Source: Rossellomorea aquimaris
GTDB lineage: Bacteria > Bacillota > Bacilli > Bacillales > Bacillaceae_B
Direction of reading: 5' to 3'
Assembly (NCBI RefSeq): GCF_020172085.1
Contig: NZ_JAIVAT010000013.1
Span: forward strand, 1-56,785
Length of the DNA stretch: 56,785 nt
Positions 37,301 to 48,354 of the stretch are shown piece after piece. The stretch's first letter is position 1. The number at the start of each line of letters is the position of its first letter. The translations under genes and the position numbers were made by a program. The notes under the pieces are model-generated. The model made no database searches. It saw only the letters and a program-made list of their open reading frames with translations, and was not told the origin of the DNA.

Positions 37301-38137
37301 TTATGGTAAAAATGTCAGATTGGATTGGAAATAATTCCCTTTCGCTAATGAGATCTGCTTATCCTTTTCATTGACTTCAGATAATTTTAATAGTGATACA
37401 TAATCATCCACCAGTCGACCGTCCAAGCTATTGGATTCGACCAATACCCCGATGCCGGACAACGTAGCAGAGAACTCCTCCAGCAGGTTCTTCATCCCGT
37501 TGATGGTTCCCCCTGCCTTCATGAAATCATCGACTACCAATACTTTCGATCCTTCCTTCAAGCTTCTTTTCGAAAGAACCATGGACTGGATCCTTTTTGA
37601 TGATCCCGATACATAATTAATGCTTACAGTCGATCCTTCGGTTACACGGCTGTCCCGTCTGACAATGACCACCGGAACATTCAAATAGGATGCAATCGCA
37701 TTGGCGATCGGAATTCCTTTTGTCGCTACTGTCATGATAACATCAATATCTTTCTCTGCAAAAGCGGATGCCAGCAATTTACCGACGCTCTTCATAAGCT
37801 GAGGGTTCCCTAGGAGATCCGTCATATAAAGGTATCCACCTGGCAAAAGGCGATCGGAGCTTTCCAGATGTACACAAAGCTCATCGATCATAGCTTTCGC
37901 TTCCTGCTTGTTTACTTTTGGAACATACTTTACTCCACCTGCAGCCCCCGGAACTGTCTGAACCGTCCCAACACCACGCCCTTCAAATGTTTCTTTCACA
38001 ATTGTTAAATCTTCACTGATGGAAGACTTGGCAGAACCGTACCGTTCAGAGAAAAAAGTCAAAGGAACAAGCTGATGGGGCCGTTCTAATAAATAGTGGG
38101 TCATATCAATCAATCGTTCGCTGCGCTTAAACTTCAC
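37301..38137 (-). CDS. purR: purine operon repressor PurR
   Basis: PRPP-responsive repressor of purine synthesis genes. The 278-residue product has an N-terminal winged helix (RSERLIDMTHYLLERPHQL, AKSSISEDLTIVKETFE) and a C-terminal phosphoribosyltransferase-like domain with the PRPP motif VLVVDDFMKAGGT near residue 205, which binds PRPP without catalysis. GTG at 38137, eight bases after GGAGG, gives MKFKRSERL as in B. subtilis; the preceding TTG is also possible. It is followed by ridA. It follows ispE after a 71-base gap without an obvious terminator. Confidence 0.97.
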   Translation of the reverse strand: MKFKRSERLIDMTHYLLERPHQLVPLTFFSERYGSAKSSISEDLTIVKETFEGRGVGTVQTVPGAAGGVKYVPKVNKQEAKAMIDELCVHLESSDRLLPGGYLYMTDLLGNPQLMKSVGKLLASAFAEKDIDVIMTVATKGIPIANAIASYLNVPVVIVRRDSRVTEGSTVSINYVSGSSKRIQSMVLSKRSLKEGSKVLVVDDFMKAGGTINGMKNLLEEFSATLSGIGVLVESNSLDGRLVDDYVSLLKLSEVNEKDKQISLAKGNYFQSNLTFLP

Positions 38138-38208
38138 CAAACAAACCTCCTAAATCCGAATATTGTAATGTAAATATATCATTAATATACGGATTTCGGC
38201 AAGAGGTC

Positions 38209-39063
38209 TTAATCTCCAAGCATACGCACTGCGAAAACCTGATCACAAAACCCTCTTAAACCATTGTAAATGCGATGGAGTCTTGATTCATATTGCACTA
38301 ATCCATATACTGTCGGGCCGCTCCCGCTCATCAGAACAGCATCGGCACCAAAACGCTCCATTTGATCTTTAATCTGGGAGACTTCAGGATGCATATCCAA
38401 TGTAACCGATTCGAGTACATTGCCCAGATTGGTGCAAATATCATGATAATTTCCATGTTCCAAGGCAGAAACCATTGCCCCTGTATTCGGATGTGAAATG
38501 TTTTTAAGATCTAAATTTTTATAAACATCCGCTGTTGAAACTCCTATTGTTGGTTTCGCTAAGATAACCCAACAGTTTGGCGGAGCCGGAAGATGTTTGA
38601 TCTTCTCTCCCCTGCCTGACGCTAATGCAGTCCCTCCGTACACACAGAACGATACATCGGAGCCAATTTCCGCACCAAGCTCTGCAAGCTCGTCCATGCT
38701 AAGGCCTAAATCCCACAAGCGATTCAGTCCTTTAAGGGTCGCTGCAGCATCACTGCTTCCCCCGGCTAACCCTGCAGCAACAGGGATCACTTTATCGATG
38801 GAAATGGCTACACCCTTCTTAATATTCATTCTCTCTTTAAGCAGCTGTGCAGCCTGATAGGCAAGATTCCTCCCATCGTCCGGTACAAATCGATTGTGCG
38901 AAAGAATTTTGATCGTATCGTCTGAAAGATTCGTAAGTTCAATTCTATCCGCTAAATCAATTGTCGTCATAACCATTTCAACTTCATGGTAACCATCTGA
39001 ACGTTTATGTAAAACATCAAGTGAAAGGTTAATTTTTGCCGGCGCCTTTACTAATAACCTCAT
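38209..39063 (-). CDS. ispE: 4-diphosphocytidyl-2-C-methyl-D-erythritol kinase
   Basis: ATP-dependent step of the MEP isoprenoid pathway. The 284-residue GHMP kinase has [21 protein letters not shown] at the N-terminus (catalytic Lys10), the phosphate loop [17 protein letters not shown] near residue 95, and the C-terminal [11 protein letters not shown]. Length and motifs are standard. It starts after GAAGGTGATG and has a candidate promoter upstream, with the sspF hairpin further up. Confidence 0.97.
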   Translation of the reverse strand: MRLLVKAPAKINLSLDVLHKRSDGYHEVEMVMTTIDLADRIELTNLSDDTIKILSHNRFVPDDGRNLAYQAAQLLKERMNIKKGVAISIDKVIPVAAGLAGGSSDAAATLKGLNRLWDLGLSMDELAELGAEIGSDVSFCVYGGTALASGRGEKIKHLPAPPNCWVILAKPTIGVSTADVYKNLDLKNISHPNTGAMVSALEHGNYHDICTNLGNVLESVTLDMHPEVSQIKDQMERFGADAVLMSGSGPTVYGLVQYESRLHRIYNGLRGFCDQVFAVRMLGD

Positions 39064-39100
39064 ATCATCACCTTCTTACCAATACTCTTTGTTATATTGT

Positions 39101-39128
39101 ATCATACACTTATTATAGAGAGTGTTAA
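39101..39128 (-). promoter_or_regulatory. ispE promoter, sigma-A type (candidate)
   Basis: Minus strand TTAACA (39123-39128), 16-bp spacer, TATGAT (39101-39106), about 38 bases upstream of the ispE start. Confidence 0.6.
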
Positions 39129-39208
39129 CTTCTAAACATACTCATACAAGTATGTTATTTTATCACGTAAAGTACTGATAGGAAAGAAGGTCTGATCCCT
39201 TACTAAAG

Positions 39209-39251
39209 AAAGGCCGCCAAAAAGCATTACACTTTTAAGGCGACCCTTTTG
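39209..39251 (-). terminator. sspF terminator
   Basis: AAAGGGTCGCC and GGCGGCCTTT arms with small mismatches around a ~20-base loop, then TTTCTTT on the minus strand, 43 bases after the sspF stop. Confidence 0.65.
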
Positions 39252-39293
39252 TATGGTACTGAAAAAAGATGTAATCCAAATGTGTAAAAAGAG

Positions 39294-39476
39294 TTAATGT
39301 GGTTGACTTCCTGAAAGTTGGCGGCTTGCCCGTTCAACTGCACGCTTCACCATATTCCCAGCGTCCCGGGACGTGATACCGCCCCAACCATCCTTCTGAA
39401 CAACATCATAGAATCCTAATTCCTGAGCGATTTCTGCTTTTAATTGATCAGACATGATTCCTCTTCTTCTACTCAT
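39294..39476 (-). CDS. sspF: alpha/beta-type small acid-soluble spore protein, minor (SspF)
   Basis: DNA-binding protein of the dormant spore core. The 60-residue product has the SASP signature: [12 protein letters not shown], containing the germination protease cleavage region, then [19 protein letters not shown]. Position between veg and ispE is the same as in B. subtilis. GGAGG lies about six bases before the ATG. A forespore promoter -10 matches perfectly, and a hairpin terminator follows. Confidence 0.96.
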   Translation of the reverse strand: MSRRRGIMSDQLKAEIAQELGFYDVVQKDGWGGITSRDAGNMVKRAVERASRQLSGSQPH

Positions 39477-39508
39477 TGTCTACCTCCTTCAGATATGCAC
39501 CACATGCT

Positions 39509-39538
39509 TAGTATGCGTACTGAAGGGCAAAAAATGAC
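39509..39538 (-). promoter_or_regulatory. sspF promoter, sigma-G type
   Basis: Minus strand CATACTA (39509-39515) is a perfect sigma-G -10; 17 bp upstream GTCATT (39533-39538) is a weak -35. Expected for a SASP gene. Confidence 0.7.
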
Positions 39539-39575
39539 GAAAGTTATTATGTAAAACATGTATGTTTAAACAAAT

Positions 39576-39602
39576 AAAAAAGCAGCAAACAATTGTCTAC
39601 TG
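39576..39602 (-). terminator. veg terminator
   Basis: AGCAG..ACAATTGT..CTGCT palindrome followed by TTTTTTATTT on the minus strand; the left arm overlaps the veg stop codon. Confidence 0.82.
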
Positions 39603-39866
39603 CTGGCTAAAGATGATATTTCCTGTTGCTTCATCATAAAATGTTAATTGAACTGTCTCAGTGAGAACATCTGCATAGCTGTAAGAAACTCGTTCGAACG
39701 CATTCTCTTCTTGATCCAGTTGAACCACGAATACAGAAGGATACGTTTCGGCTAGAACACCTGAACGCTCAATTGTTTTTCGACGTCCACCGTTTGCTTT
39801 AAGCATTAAACGTTTCCCCAGATTAGAATCAAGGGATCTTTTAATGTCGGCTAATGTTTTTGGCAT
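39597..39866 (-). CDS. veg: Veg protein
   Basis: An 89-residue conserved protein ([20 protein letters not shown], then [17 protein letters not shown] and [20 protein letters not shown]), highly similar to B. subtilis Veg, which is very strongly expressed and stimulates biofilm matrix genes by an indirect route. Its fold is a small beta barrel; the reaction or partner is not visible in sequence. AGGTGG lies about seven bases before ATG. The promoter is strong, and a terminator overlaps the stop. Confidence 0.96.
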   Translation of the reverse strand: MPKTLADIKRSLDSNLGKRLMLKANGGRRKTIERSGVLAETYPSVFVVQLDQEENAFERVSYSYADVLTETVQLTFYDEATGNIIFSQQ

Positions 39867-39890
39867 TTCGCTTCCACCTCACTGTAATTA

Positions 39891-39919
39891 AATATATCAC
39901 ATTATGTAATTTTAGTCAA
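39891..39919 (-). promoter_or_regulatory. veg promoter, sigma-A type
   Basis: Minus strand TTGACT (39914-39919), 17-bp spacer, TATATT (39891-39896), with A/T-rich sequence upstream resembling an UP element. A further TTGACA lies at 39955-39960. The B. subtilis veg promoter is among the strongest known. Confidence 0.8.
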
Positions 39920-40034
39920 ATAAATTTATAATTTTAACAAGAATCATGAACACCTGTCAATATATTTTATTCAACAAAAAATACGTTTTTTCTACACCAC
40001 TAACATTCCCCAAACAATGAGAAAATATGTAAAA

Positions 40035-40158
40035 ATAAAAGCGGGGGCGGATTGGTCAGAGGCGACAAACATAAGGCGAACCTGCCGGAAAGGCGCTTTT
40101 TGTCTTTTTGGCAGGTTTGACTTATGACCTCGAGCCTCTAGCCGCCGGAGCTGGATAT
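40035..40158. repeat. family 1 palindromic repeat, unit G
   Basis: Complete copy from ATAAAAGCGG to GAGCTGGAT with inner helix AACCTGCC/GGCAGGTT, AGAGGC/GCCTCT and CATAAG/CTTATG; the outer helix has one mismatch and the apical stem contains a G-to-T change. It lies between veg and the yabG terminator. Confidence 0.88.
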
Positions 40159-40159
40159 C

Positions 40160-40213
40160 AATAAAAGCGGAGGCGGATTGGTTAGTCCCGACAAGCATAT
40201 GACGGGTAACCCG
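40160..40213. repeat. family 1 repeat, truncated unit H
   Basis: Left half only, from AATAAAAGCGG through GACAAGCATA to GGGTAACCCGG, broken at about the apex. It follows unit G directly. The rest of the gap to yabG (40214-40260) shows nothing. Confidence 0.75.
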
Positions 40214-40260
40214 GCTCAGCCTAAAAATCAACACCTAACCAGTGTATGACATGCATAATT

Positions 40261-40298
40261 AAAATAGACCTTACAATTAGCGCATAAATTGCAAGGTC
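40261..40298 (-). terminator. yabG terminator
   Basis: 12-bp stem GACCTTGCAATT / AATTGTAAGGTC (one G-U pair), then TATTTT on the minus strand, 25 bases after the yabG stop. Confidence 0.85.
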
Positions 40299-40322
40299 AT
40301 TACAGGTTTTGTCGAACCTTCC

Positions 40323-41201
40323 TTATTCACTTTCCGTGGTTTTGTACGGCATACCCGTACGGAGGACACCCTTCGTCTCGATACCACCCAATCCTTTGTC
40401 CCCTGTCAATGTATTCCGGATGACATCCCACACATTTACGGAATCCTTAAATCCGGTAAAACAAATCTTCGCCACGATATACACCGGATCCAGGGCATGG
40501 ATATTCACTCTCGAAGGAGAACTTGCAAAGTTGGCCCCTGCATGGATCAGGGATTCAAAGTGGGATTGACATGCGCCTGCGAATATCACAAGCTGATCCA
40601 AATGGGGGGATTTGCTACGGGCTTCCCTTACTGCTTGAACAAAATATTTTGAGTGTCGATAGGCATTGATGTCTCCCTTGGAACCTTTCGACTTTGAGTA
40701 GGCATCATGACCTGTCAATACGATAATATTCGGCCTATATTTATCAATAAGGGGTCCTATTTGTTGAGGCATCTCTGTTTCACTGCAGTGAACACCTTTT
40801 ACCGGGACACCAATTTTTTCATAAAGATCTAGACACTTTCTTAAATAGCTGGGATCTCCATCAAGATGAAGCACTTTCCCCGGGACTTGGAAATAGTTAT
40901 AATCGTCTCGATAAGCATTCGTCACCCTGTACTCCTGCTTATACTTGAGAAGCTCTATGTCCTGCCGGAACAGGTCAAGGGATTGTTCCTCCTTCGAACG
41001 AAACTCCTGTGTAATCCGATCCTGTTCTCTAGGGTCCATCTTCTTCAAATCATGAAAAGGAGCATCCGCTATCAATCGAAAATCTTCACCATACAGCACT
41101 GCCGTTTTAAGACCATCTATCATGCGGATATCTATTACCCTGAATAAAATATCACATTGATATGAAAGGCGACCTACGACATCATTGATTTCGATATTCA
41201 C
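40323..41201 (-). CDS. yabG: sporulation-specific protease YabG
   Basis: A cysteine-type protease that processes spore coat proteins and helps cross-link the coat. The 292-residue product has the YabG core: VPGKVLHLDGDPSYLRKCLD, IIVLTGHDAYSKSKG with the catalytic His, and LVIFAGACQSHFESLIHAGA with the catalytic Cys, then ANFASSPSRVNIHALDPVYI. GTG at 41201, eight bases after GGGAG, is preferred; it gives MNIEINDVVG, which lines up with B. subtilis MQFQIGDMV. The ATG at 41216 precedes the ribosome binding site. A sigma-K type promoter lies upstream. Confidence 0.95.
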   Translation of the reverse strand: MNIEINDVVGRLSYQCDILFRVIDIRMIDGLKTAVLYGEDFRLIADAPFHDLKKMDPREQDRITQEFRSKEEQSLDLFRQDIELLKYKQEYRVTNAYRDDYNYFQVPGKVLHLDGDPSYLRKCLDLYEKIGVPVKGVHCSETEMPQQIGPLIDKYRPNIIVLTGHDAYSKSKGSKGDINAYRHSKYFVQAVREARSKSPHLDQLVIFAGACQSHFESLIHAGANFASSPSRVNIHALDPVYIVAKICFTGFKDSVNVWDVIRNTLTGDKGLGGIETKGVLRTGMPYKTTESE

Positions 41202-41329
41202 ATCAGTCACTCCCATAGGCTAAGCATTGAGAAATCAAAAAAGGAAATCAACAAGCCGAGGAGGATCAGCATTCGCCCTACCCTTCTCCACCTTTTCCTT
41301 ATCATCCATTGAGTAAATATTCCCTGTGA

Positions 41330-41362
41330 TAACCTATGCATTGCTGGAATATTCGGTGTCAA
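41330..41362 (-). promoter_or_regulatory. yabG promoter, sigma-K type
   Basis: Minus strand -10 CATAGGTTA (41330-41338) fits CATANNNTA; an AC within TTGACA (41357-41362) stands at about the sigma-K -35 distance. The TTGACA is also 18 bp from the -10, so sigma-A contact cannot be excluded. yabG is sigma-K dependent in B. subtilis. The leader is about 120 bases. Confidence 0.65.
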
Positions 41363-41395
41363 TAAAATGGGGTCGATGTTCAGTATTCGCGAACA

Positions 41396-41433
41396 TAAAA
41401 AATGGCTAAACGATGTTTCACGTTTAGCCATTT
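41396..41433 (-). terminator. rsmA terminator
   Basis: 13-bp perfect stem AAATGGCTAAACG / CGTTTAGCCATTT, then TTTATG on the minus strand, 10 bases after the rsmA stop. Confidence 0.9.
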
Positions 41434-41441
41434 ACTGATTG

Positions 41442-42873
<1,432 letters not shown>

Positions 42874-42963
42874 AATTCCTCCAAAAAAATTGAAACATTT
42901 CTGCTTTTTGTTTCGTCTAATAAATGAAGACCTAAAGTTATTATAACGGTTTTAACCAAATAA

Positions 42964-42991
42964 TAAAAAAAAGCAGGAAAACTCCCTGCTC
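42964..42991 (-). terminator. yabE terminator
   Basis: AGCAGG / CCTGCT stem with a GAGTTTT loop and an eight-T run on the minus strand, just past the yabE stop. Confidence 0.85.
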
Positions 42992-44215
42992 TTAGTTCAG
43001 TATTTTCACTTTGATGGTTTTTCTTCCCCAACGATAAGCGTCAGATTTTGACGAGAAGAACACATCGATTTTATTCCCTTTGATGGCTCCGCCTGTATCT
43101 GCTGCAACAGCATACCCATAACCTTCAACATATACTTTTGAACCTAAAGGAATGACGGAAGGATCCACTGCAATGACTTTTACATTTGGATTTGCTTTTA
43201 AATTGATGCCTGTAGCCGTATGGCCAGAGCATCCGTTACATGAAGCTGTATATGCGGTTGAACTGACATAGAATTCCCTTCCACCACTTGGAGCGGCTGA
43301 AGCTGAGCTAGAGGAAGAACTTCCGCGTGAAACCTGGGCCACCAAAACCTTTGTCCCGACATTGATGATTTTGTCCTGGCTTTCTTCCACCACTTTTTCA
43401 CTAATCAACTTCCTGGAAACTTCTTTGCCGTTCTCTTTCACAATTTCGTATTTCTTTTCAATCTTTCCGTTTTTACCCTCTTGAACGACTTTCTCTTTCC
43501 CTTTTGAAAGGTCAGAATCCTTCTTGGAAATAACGGTGAAATTTTTTGTCTCTTCCACTACATCGGTGACTTTTTCAACTCGAACGACATTTACGACATC
43601 ATTTGCTTTAACAACTTTGTCTAAACTTGGTTCAACACGGTCTGAATCTTTTAGTGTAATTCCTTGTTGCTTTAAAAAGTCAGCGACCGTAGTCGAAGTA
43701 GACCATACCTTTTGCCCTTTTCCACCGTTTACAAGCTTAAGTGAAAATGCGGTATTAATCTTTACATTCATGTTCCCTGTTACTTTTTCTGATAAGCTGG
43801 GTTGGACCTTATCATGTTCTCCTACTTTAATTTCATTTTCAGAGAGTAACTCTTTTACTGTATCAGCAGTGGTCCAGATCTTTTTCTCTTGACCGCCTAC
43901 TGTAATTCCTACCTGTTTTGCCGGTTCCCAAATAATATTCATGTTATTTGAAACCTTCGTATTCCCCGAGGGGTACAAATAGTCTTCTGAGCGGGGTGAA
44001 ATCTCTAATTCTTTTAATATATCTTGAATCGTGTTTGCATGCGTCCTAATCTCTTTTTGCTCGCCGTCTAAGGTCAATGCTACAGTGTTCTTCGATCCTT
44101 CGTAAAAAAGAATTCCAAATACAGCTGCAGATGTTACCAATGTTCCGATTGTAACAATCCATTTCCTTCGACTCAAAGACTTGGAAAACAGGCTTTTCAT
44201 GGCTTTAAAGTTCAT
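42992..44215 (-). CDS. yabE: exported cell-wall protein with DUF348, G5 and 3D domains (YabE, resuscitation-factor-like)
   Basis: A 407-residue exported protein: membrane/signal segment at residues 21-38 (VTIGTLVTSAAVFGILFY), three DUF348-type repeats (starting near residues 46, 104 and 160, each with a xGxxKxIxT..T..LL pattern), a G5 domain around 200-290, a serine/alanine linker, and a C-terminal 3D domain with the three conserved aspartates (VIAVDPSVIPLG, AVAADTGGAI, GNKIDVFF). Relatives act on peptidoglycan like lytic transglycosylases. In B. subtilis yabE is controlled by a sigma-X/M-driven antisense RNA, which I cannot detect here. Confidence 0.95.
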   Translation of the reverse strand: MNFKAMKSLFSKSLSRRKWIVTIGTLVTSAAVFGILFYEGSKNTVALTLDGEQKEIRTHANTIQDILKELEISPRSEDYLYPSGNTKVSNNMNIIWEPAKQVGITVGGQEKKIWTTADTVKELLSENEIKVGEHDKVQPSLSEKVTGNMNVKINTAFSLKLVNGGKGQKVWSTSTTVADFLKQQGITLKDSDRVEPSLDKVVKANDVVNVVRVEKVTDVVEETKNFTVISKKDSDLSKGKEKVVQEGKNGKIEKKYEIVKENGKEVSRKLISEKVVEESQDKIINVGTKVLVAQVSRGSSSSSSASAAPSGGREFYVSSTAYTASCNGCSGHTATGINLKANPNVKVIAVDPSVIPLGSKVYVEGYGYAVAADTGGAIKGNKIDVFFSSKSDAYRWGRKTIKVKILN

Positions 44216-44241
44216 GAAAAACGCCTCCTTTTCTCGGAGTG

Positions 44242-44270
44242 ATTATATAGAGTTATCCAGCGACTGTCAA
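44242..44270 (-). promoter_or_regulatory. yabE promoter, perfect sigma-A consensus
   Basis: Minus strand TTGACA (44265-44270), 17-bp spacer, TATAAT (44242-44247): both hexamers and the spacing are exactly consensus, 27 bases before the start codon. The remaining gap to tatD (44271-44465) shows no terminator that I can recognise. Confidence 0.9.
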
Positions 44271-44465
44271 CCCTTACTTCTTCTAACTTAATCTAGCAAA
44301 ATATTGCAACCCAGGGAACACAAAACATATTATGCAGAAAATGAAAGAAAAAGAAAAGAGAGAGTTATCGACACGTTTATCCTATGAAACAAGATTCCTA
44401 TGTAGAACTATTTGTTTTCATTCACTATTTGGACAAGCTCTCTCAATTCTCGACAATAGTTGATG

Positions 44466-45233
44466 TCAATTTATGTTGAATAATTTTTTTGCATTTTCTG
44501 TTGTGATCTTTTCTACTTCTTCCAGCGACACTTCTTTCAGCTCGGCAATTTGTTCAGCCACAAGCTTGACGTAAGCCGGCTCATTCCTCTTTCCTCTATA
44601 TGGGTGAGGAGCCAGGTAGGGACAATCGGTCTCAATCAAAAGTTTTTCCAAAGGGATTTCTTTTGCTACCTCTTTTGGTTTTTTTGCGTTCTTGAAGGTT
44701 ACAGGACCACCAAGGGAAATATAGAAATTCATGTCCACACATTCTTGAGCGATTTCAGGGCTTCCACTGAAACAGTGCATGATTCCTCCGACTTCCCCCG
44801 CTCCTTCTTCCCTCAGAATATCCACTATATCCTGTGTGGCATCACGGTTGTGAATCACGATCGGGAGCTTTACTTTCTTAGCTAGTTGAATCTGTTTTCG
44901 GAATACTTCTTTTTGAATATCTTTCGGTGATTTATCCCAGTGATAGTCAAGACCCATCTCTCCTATTGCCACCACTTTTTTGTGATGTGACAGTTCTTCT
45001 ATCCAAGTTAAATCTTCATCCTTCATATCAATTGCATCCACTGGGTGCCAACCGATGCTGGCATATAAAAAATCATATTGCTCAATGAGCTCCATGGCCC
45101 GATTAATGGTAGGACGGTCAAAACCGACGACCACCATCTTTTCAACTCCAGCTTCTCTTGCTCTTGAAATTACCTCCTCGAGATCTTCGTCAAATTGTTC
45201 AGCATTCAAATGAACATGTGTATCAAATAGCAT
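44466..45233 (-). CDS. tatD: TatD-family metal-dependent DNase
   Basis: A 255-residue metal-dependent hydrolase (YabD). The metal ligands are visible: DTHVHL at the N-terminus, GEMGLDYHWDKS near residue 90, VIHNRDA, GGIMHCFSG, and ETDCPYLAPHPYRGK. Relatives are 3'-5' nucleases implicated in DNA repair and fragmentation. The ATG at 45233 has AAGGAG eight bases upstream; an upstream in-frame extension precedes that site. It follows metG after about 310 bases containing a parS-like palindrome. Confidence 0.96.
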   Translation of the reverse strand: MLFDTHVHLNAEQFDEDLEEVISRAREAGVEKMVVVGFDRPTINRAMELIEQYDFLYASIGWHPVDAIDMKDEDLTWIEELSHHKKVVAIGEMGLDYHWDKSPKDIQKEVFRKQIQLAKKVKLPIVIHNRDATQDIVDILREEGAGEVGGIMHCFSGSPEIAQECVDMNFYISLGGPVTFKNAKKPKEVAKEIPLEKLLIETDCPYLAPHPYRGKRNEPAYVKLVAEQIAELKEVSLEEVEKITTENAKKLFNIN

Positions 45234-45495
45234 GTAAGACACTCCTTGTAATAAAGATAAGTTTAATATAAAAAAGCATGACAAGCATCACATTCATGTA
45301 ACATTCATATTACATATTATGGTTTCTATGGATATTTTTTATTTAACCTGTTTCGTCTGCAGTTTGCTTTCATTCTAACCATTTCAGATGCAGAACCAAA
45401 ACAATCTGTTTCTTTCTTATTAAATAATTATTCCAACATAATAACATCGAACCAAGAACTTACTATTATAAAGAAATTAATTATTTTAATATACT
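45234..45495. other. AT-rich spacer between metG and tatD
   Basis: No gene is credible. It should hold the tatD promoter on the minus strand; TTGTCA near 45276 is a possible -35, but no good -10 fits. The feature next to it, at 45496-45525, is the palindrome described separately. Confidence 0.5.
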
Positions 45496-45525
45496 AAAGG
45501 GATGTTCCACGTGGAACATCCCTTT
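45496..45525. terminator. metG terminator palindrome
   Basis: Perfect palindrome of 30 bases: arms AAAGGGATGTTCCAC / GTGGAACATCCCTTT with no loop bases other than the centre of CACGTG. On the minus strand only TTTAGTATATT follows, a poor T tract, so it may terminate weakly or serve mainly as a protein site (see the parS entry). Confidence 0.55.
45503..45518. promoter_or_regulatory. parS-like ParB (Spo0J) binding site
   Basis: TGTTCCACGTGGAACA, a perfect 16-bp palindrome that fits the parS consensus TGTTNCACGTGAAACA except for one position on the right arm (G for A), giving a symmetrical version. I recall that B. subtilis has a parS site at metS, so position and sequence agree. Such sites nucleate ParB spreading and SMC loading near the origin. 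Confidence 0.8.
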
Positions 45526-45547
45526 AACTTAAAAACATGTGAATGAC

Positions 45548-47569
<2,022 letters not shown>

Positions 47570-47643
47570 TTATAGCGGTATGTTTGTAATATACATCCAA
47601 TTAAAAGACACTTACCTATCATCTTAACCTCTTATCTCATCAA

Positions 47644-47672
47644 AATATACCTAAAATAAAGGGTTTCTGCAA
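47644..47672 (-). promoter_or_regulatory. metG promoter, sigma-A type
   Basis: Minus strand TTGCAG (47667-47672), 17-bp spacer, TATATT (47644-47649), giving a leader of about 130 bases. Four Spo0A-box heptamers begin 25 bp upstream of the -35. Confidence 0.7.
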
Positions 47673-47696
47673 CTAAACATTGCTAACAATCGATTA

Positions 47697-47764
47697 TGTC
47701 GAATTACCCGTTGAACATTGTCGATTATTGTCGAATTAGAAATGATTATAAAGAAAATTCGACA
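47697..47764. promoter_or_regulatory. cluster of four Spo0A-box-like heptamers, metG/abrB intergenic
   Basis: TGTCGAA (47697-47703), TGTCGAT (47719-47725), TGTCGAA (47729-47735) and, on the minus strand, TGTCGAA read as TTCGACA (47758-47764). Three are exact 0A boxes. They lie upstream of both the metG promoter and the abrB promoter. The 47765-47893 stretch between the cluster and the abrB promoter is AT-rich with nothing else seen. Confidence 0.6.
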
Positions 47765-47893
47765 AAATTTATTACTATTACATTCATTACAATAATATTC
47801 AATTGGTAATACAATTATTTACAACAAAGCGTAAAGCTTATTATATCAGTATTTGAACATCCATTTTTTATTAATAATTGTCAGATTTAATTA

Positions 47894-47922
47894 TTGACGA
47901 GATACCTAATCGTTGGTATGAT
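47894..47922 (+). promoter_or_regulatory. abrB promoter, sigma-A type
   Basis: TTGACG (47894-47899), 17-bp spacer, TATGAT (47917-47922), about 78 bases before the abrB start. It resembles the downstream abrB promoter of B. subtilis. Confidence 0.8.
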
Positions 47923-47941
47923 AGAAACAGTAAAAGAAATT

Positions 47942-47958
47942 TGTCGAATATTGACGAA
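47942..47958 (+). promoter_or_regulatory. Spo0A operator in the abrB leader
   Basis: Two 0A boxes, TGTCGAA (47942-47948) and TGACGAA (47952-47958), ten bases apart and about 13-30 bases downstream of the expected abrB start of transcription. The same pair is the known Spo0A repression site of B. subtilis abrB. Confidence 0.85.
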
Positions 47959-47999
47959 ATAGATAGAGATAAATCATTTTATTTGGAGGAGATTCTCAA

Positions 48000-48281
48000 A
48001 TGAAGTCTACAGGTATTGTAAGAAAAGTTGATGAATTAGGCCGTGTCGTTATTCCTATCGAATTACGCCGTACACTAGGTATTGCAGAGAAAGATGCTTT
48101 GGAAATTTACGTGGATGACGAAAGAATCATCTTAAAGAAATACAAGCCAAGCATGACTTGCCAAATCACTGGTGAAGTTTCTGATGACAACATCAAGCTT
48201 GCTAACGGTAAATTAGTTCTTAGCCGTGAAGGTGCAGATCAATTACTGAAAGAAATCCAGGAATCATTACAATCAAAATAA
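48000..48281 (+). CDS. abrB: transition-state regulator AbrB
   Basis: Represses post-exponential genes during growth and is itself repressed by phosphorylated Spo0A. The 93-residue product has the AbrB swapped-hairpin DNA-binding domain (MKSTGIVRKVDELGRVVIPI, ELRRTLGIAEKDALEIYVDD) and a C-terminal multimerisation domain with a conserved Cys in MTCQITGEV. It is the only protein gene on the + strand. TTGGAGGAG lies eight bases before the ATG. Two 0A boxes stand in its leader. SpoVT in this window is a paralogue of its N-terminal half. Confidence 0.98.
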   Translation: MKSTGIVRKVDELGRVVIPIELRRTLGIAEKDALEIYVDDERIILKKYKPSMTCQITGEVSDDNIKLANGKLVLSREGADQLLKEIQESLQSK

Positions 48282-48298
48282 TTTGTTGTTACTATATC

Positions 48299-48332
48299 AA
48301 AAGCCTGAGTCACTCGACTCAGGCTTTTTTTT
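48299..48332. terminator. bidirectional terminator between abrB and rsmI
   Basis: AAAAGCCTGAGTC / GACTCAGGCTTTTTTTT with an ACTC loop; the A run on the left gives a T run on the minus strand for rsmI as well. Confidence 0.93.
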
Positions 48333-48354
48333 GATCATGTTGACTGATCTCTCT

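Noticed and set aside
41401..41433. Second parS site at TGTTTCACGT in the rsmA terminator
   Set aside because: Only ten bases match on one arm; the other arm diverges because the sequence belongs to a terminator hairpin.
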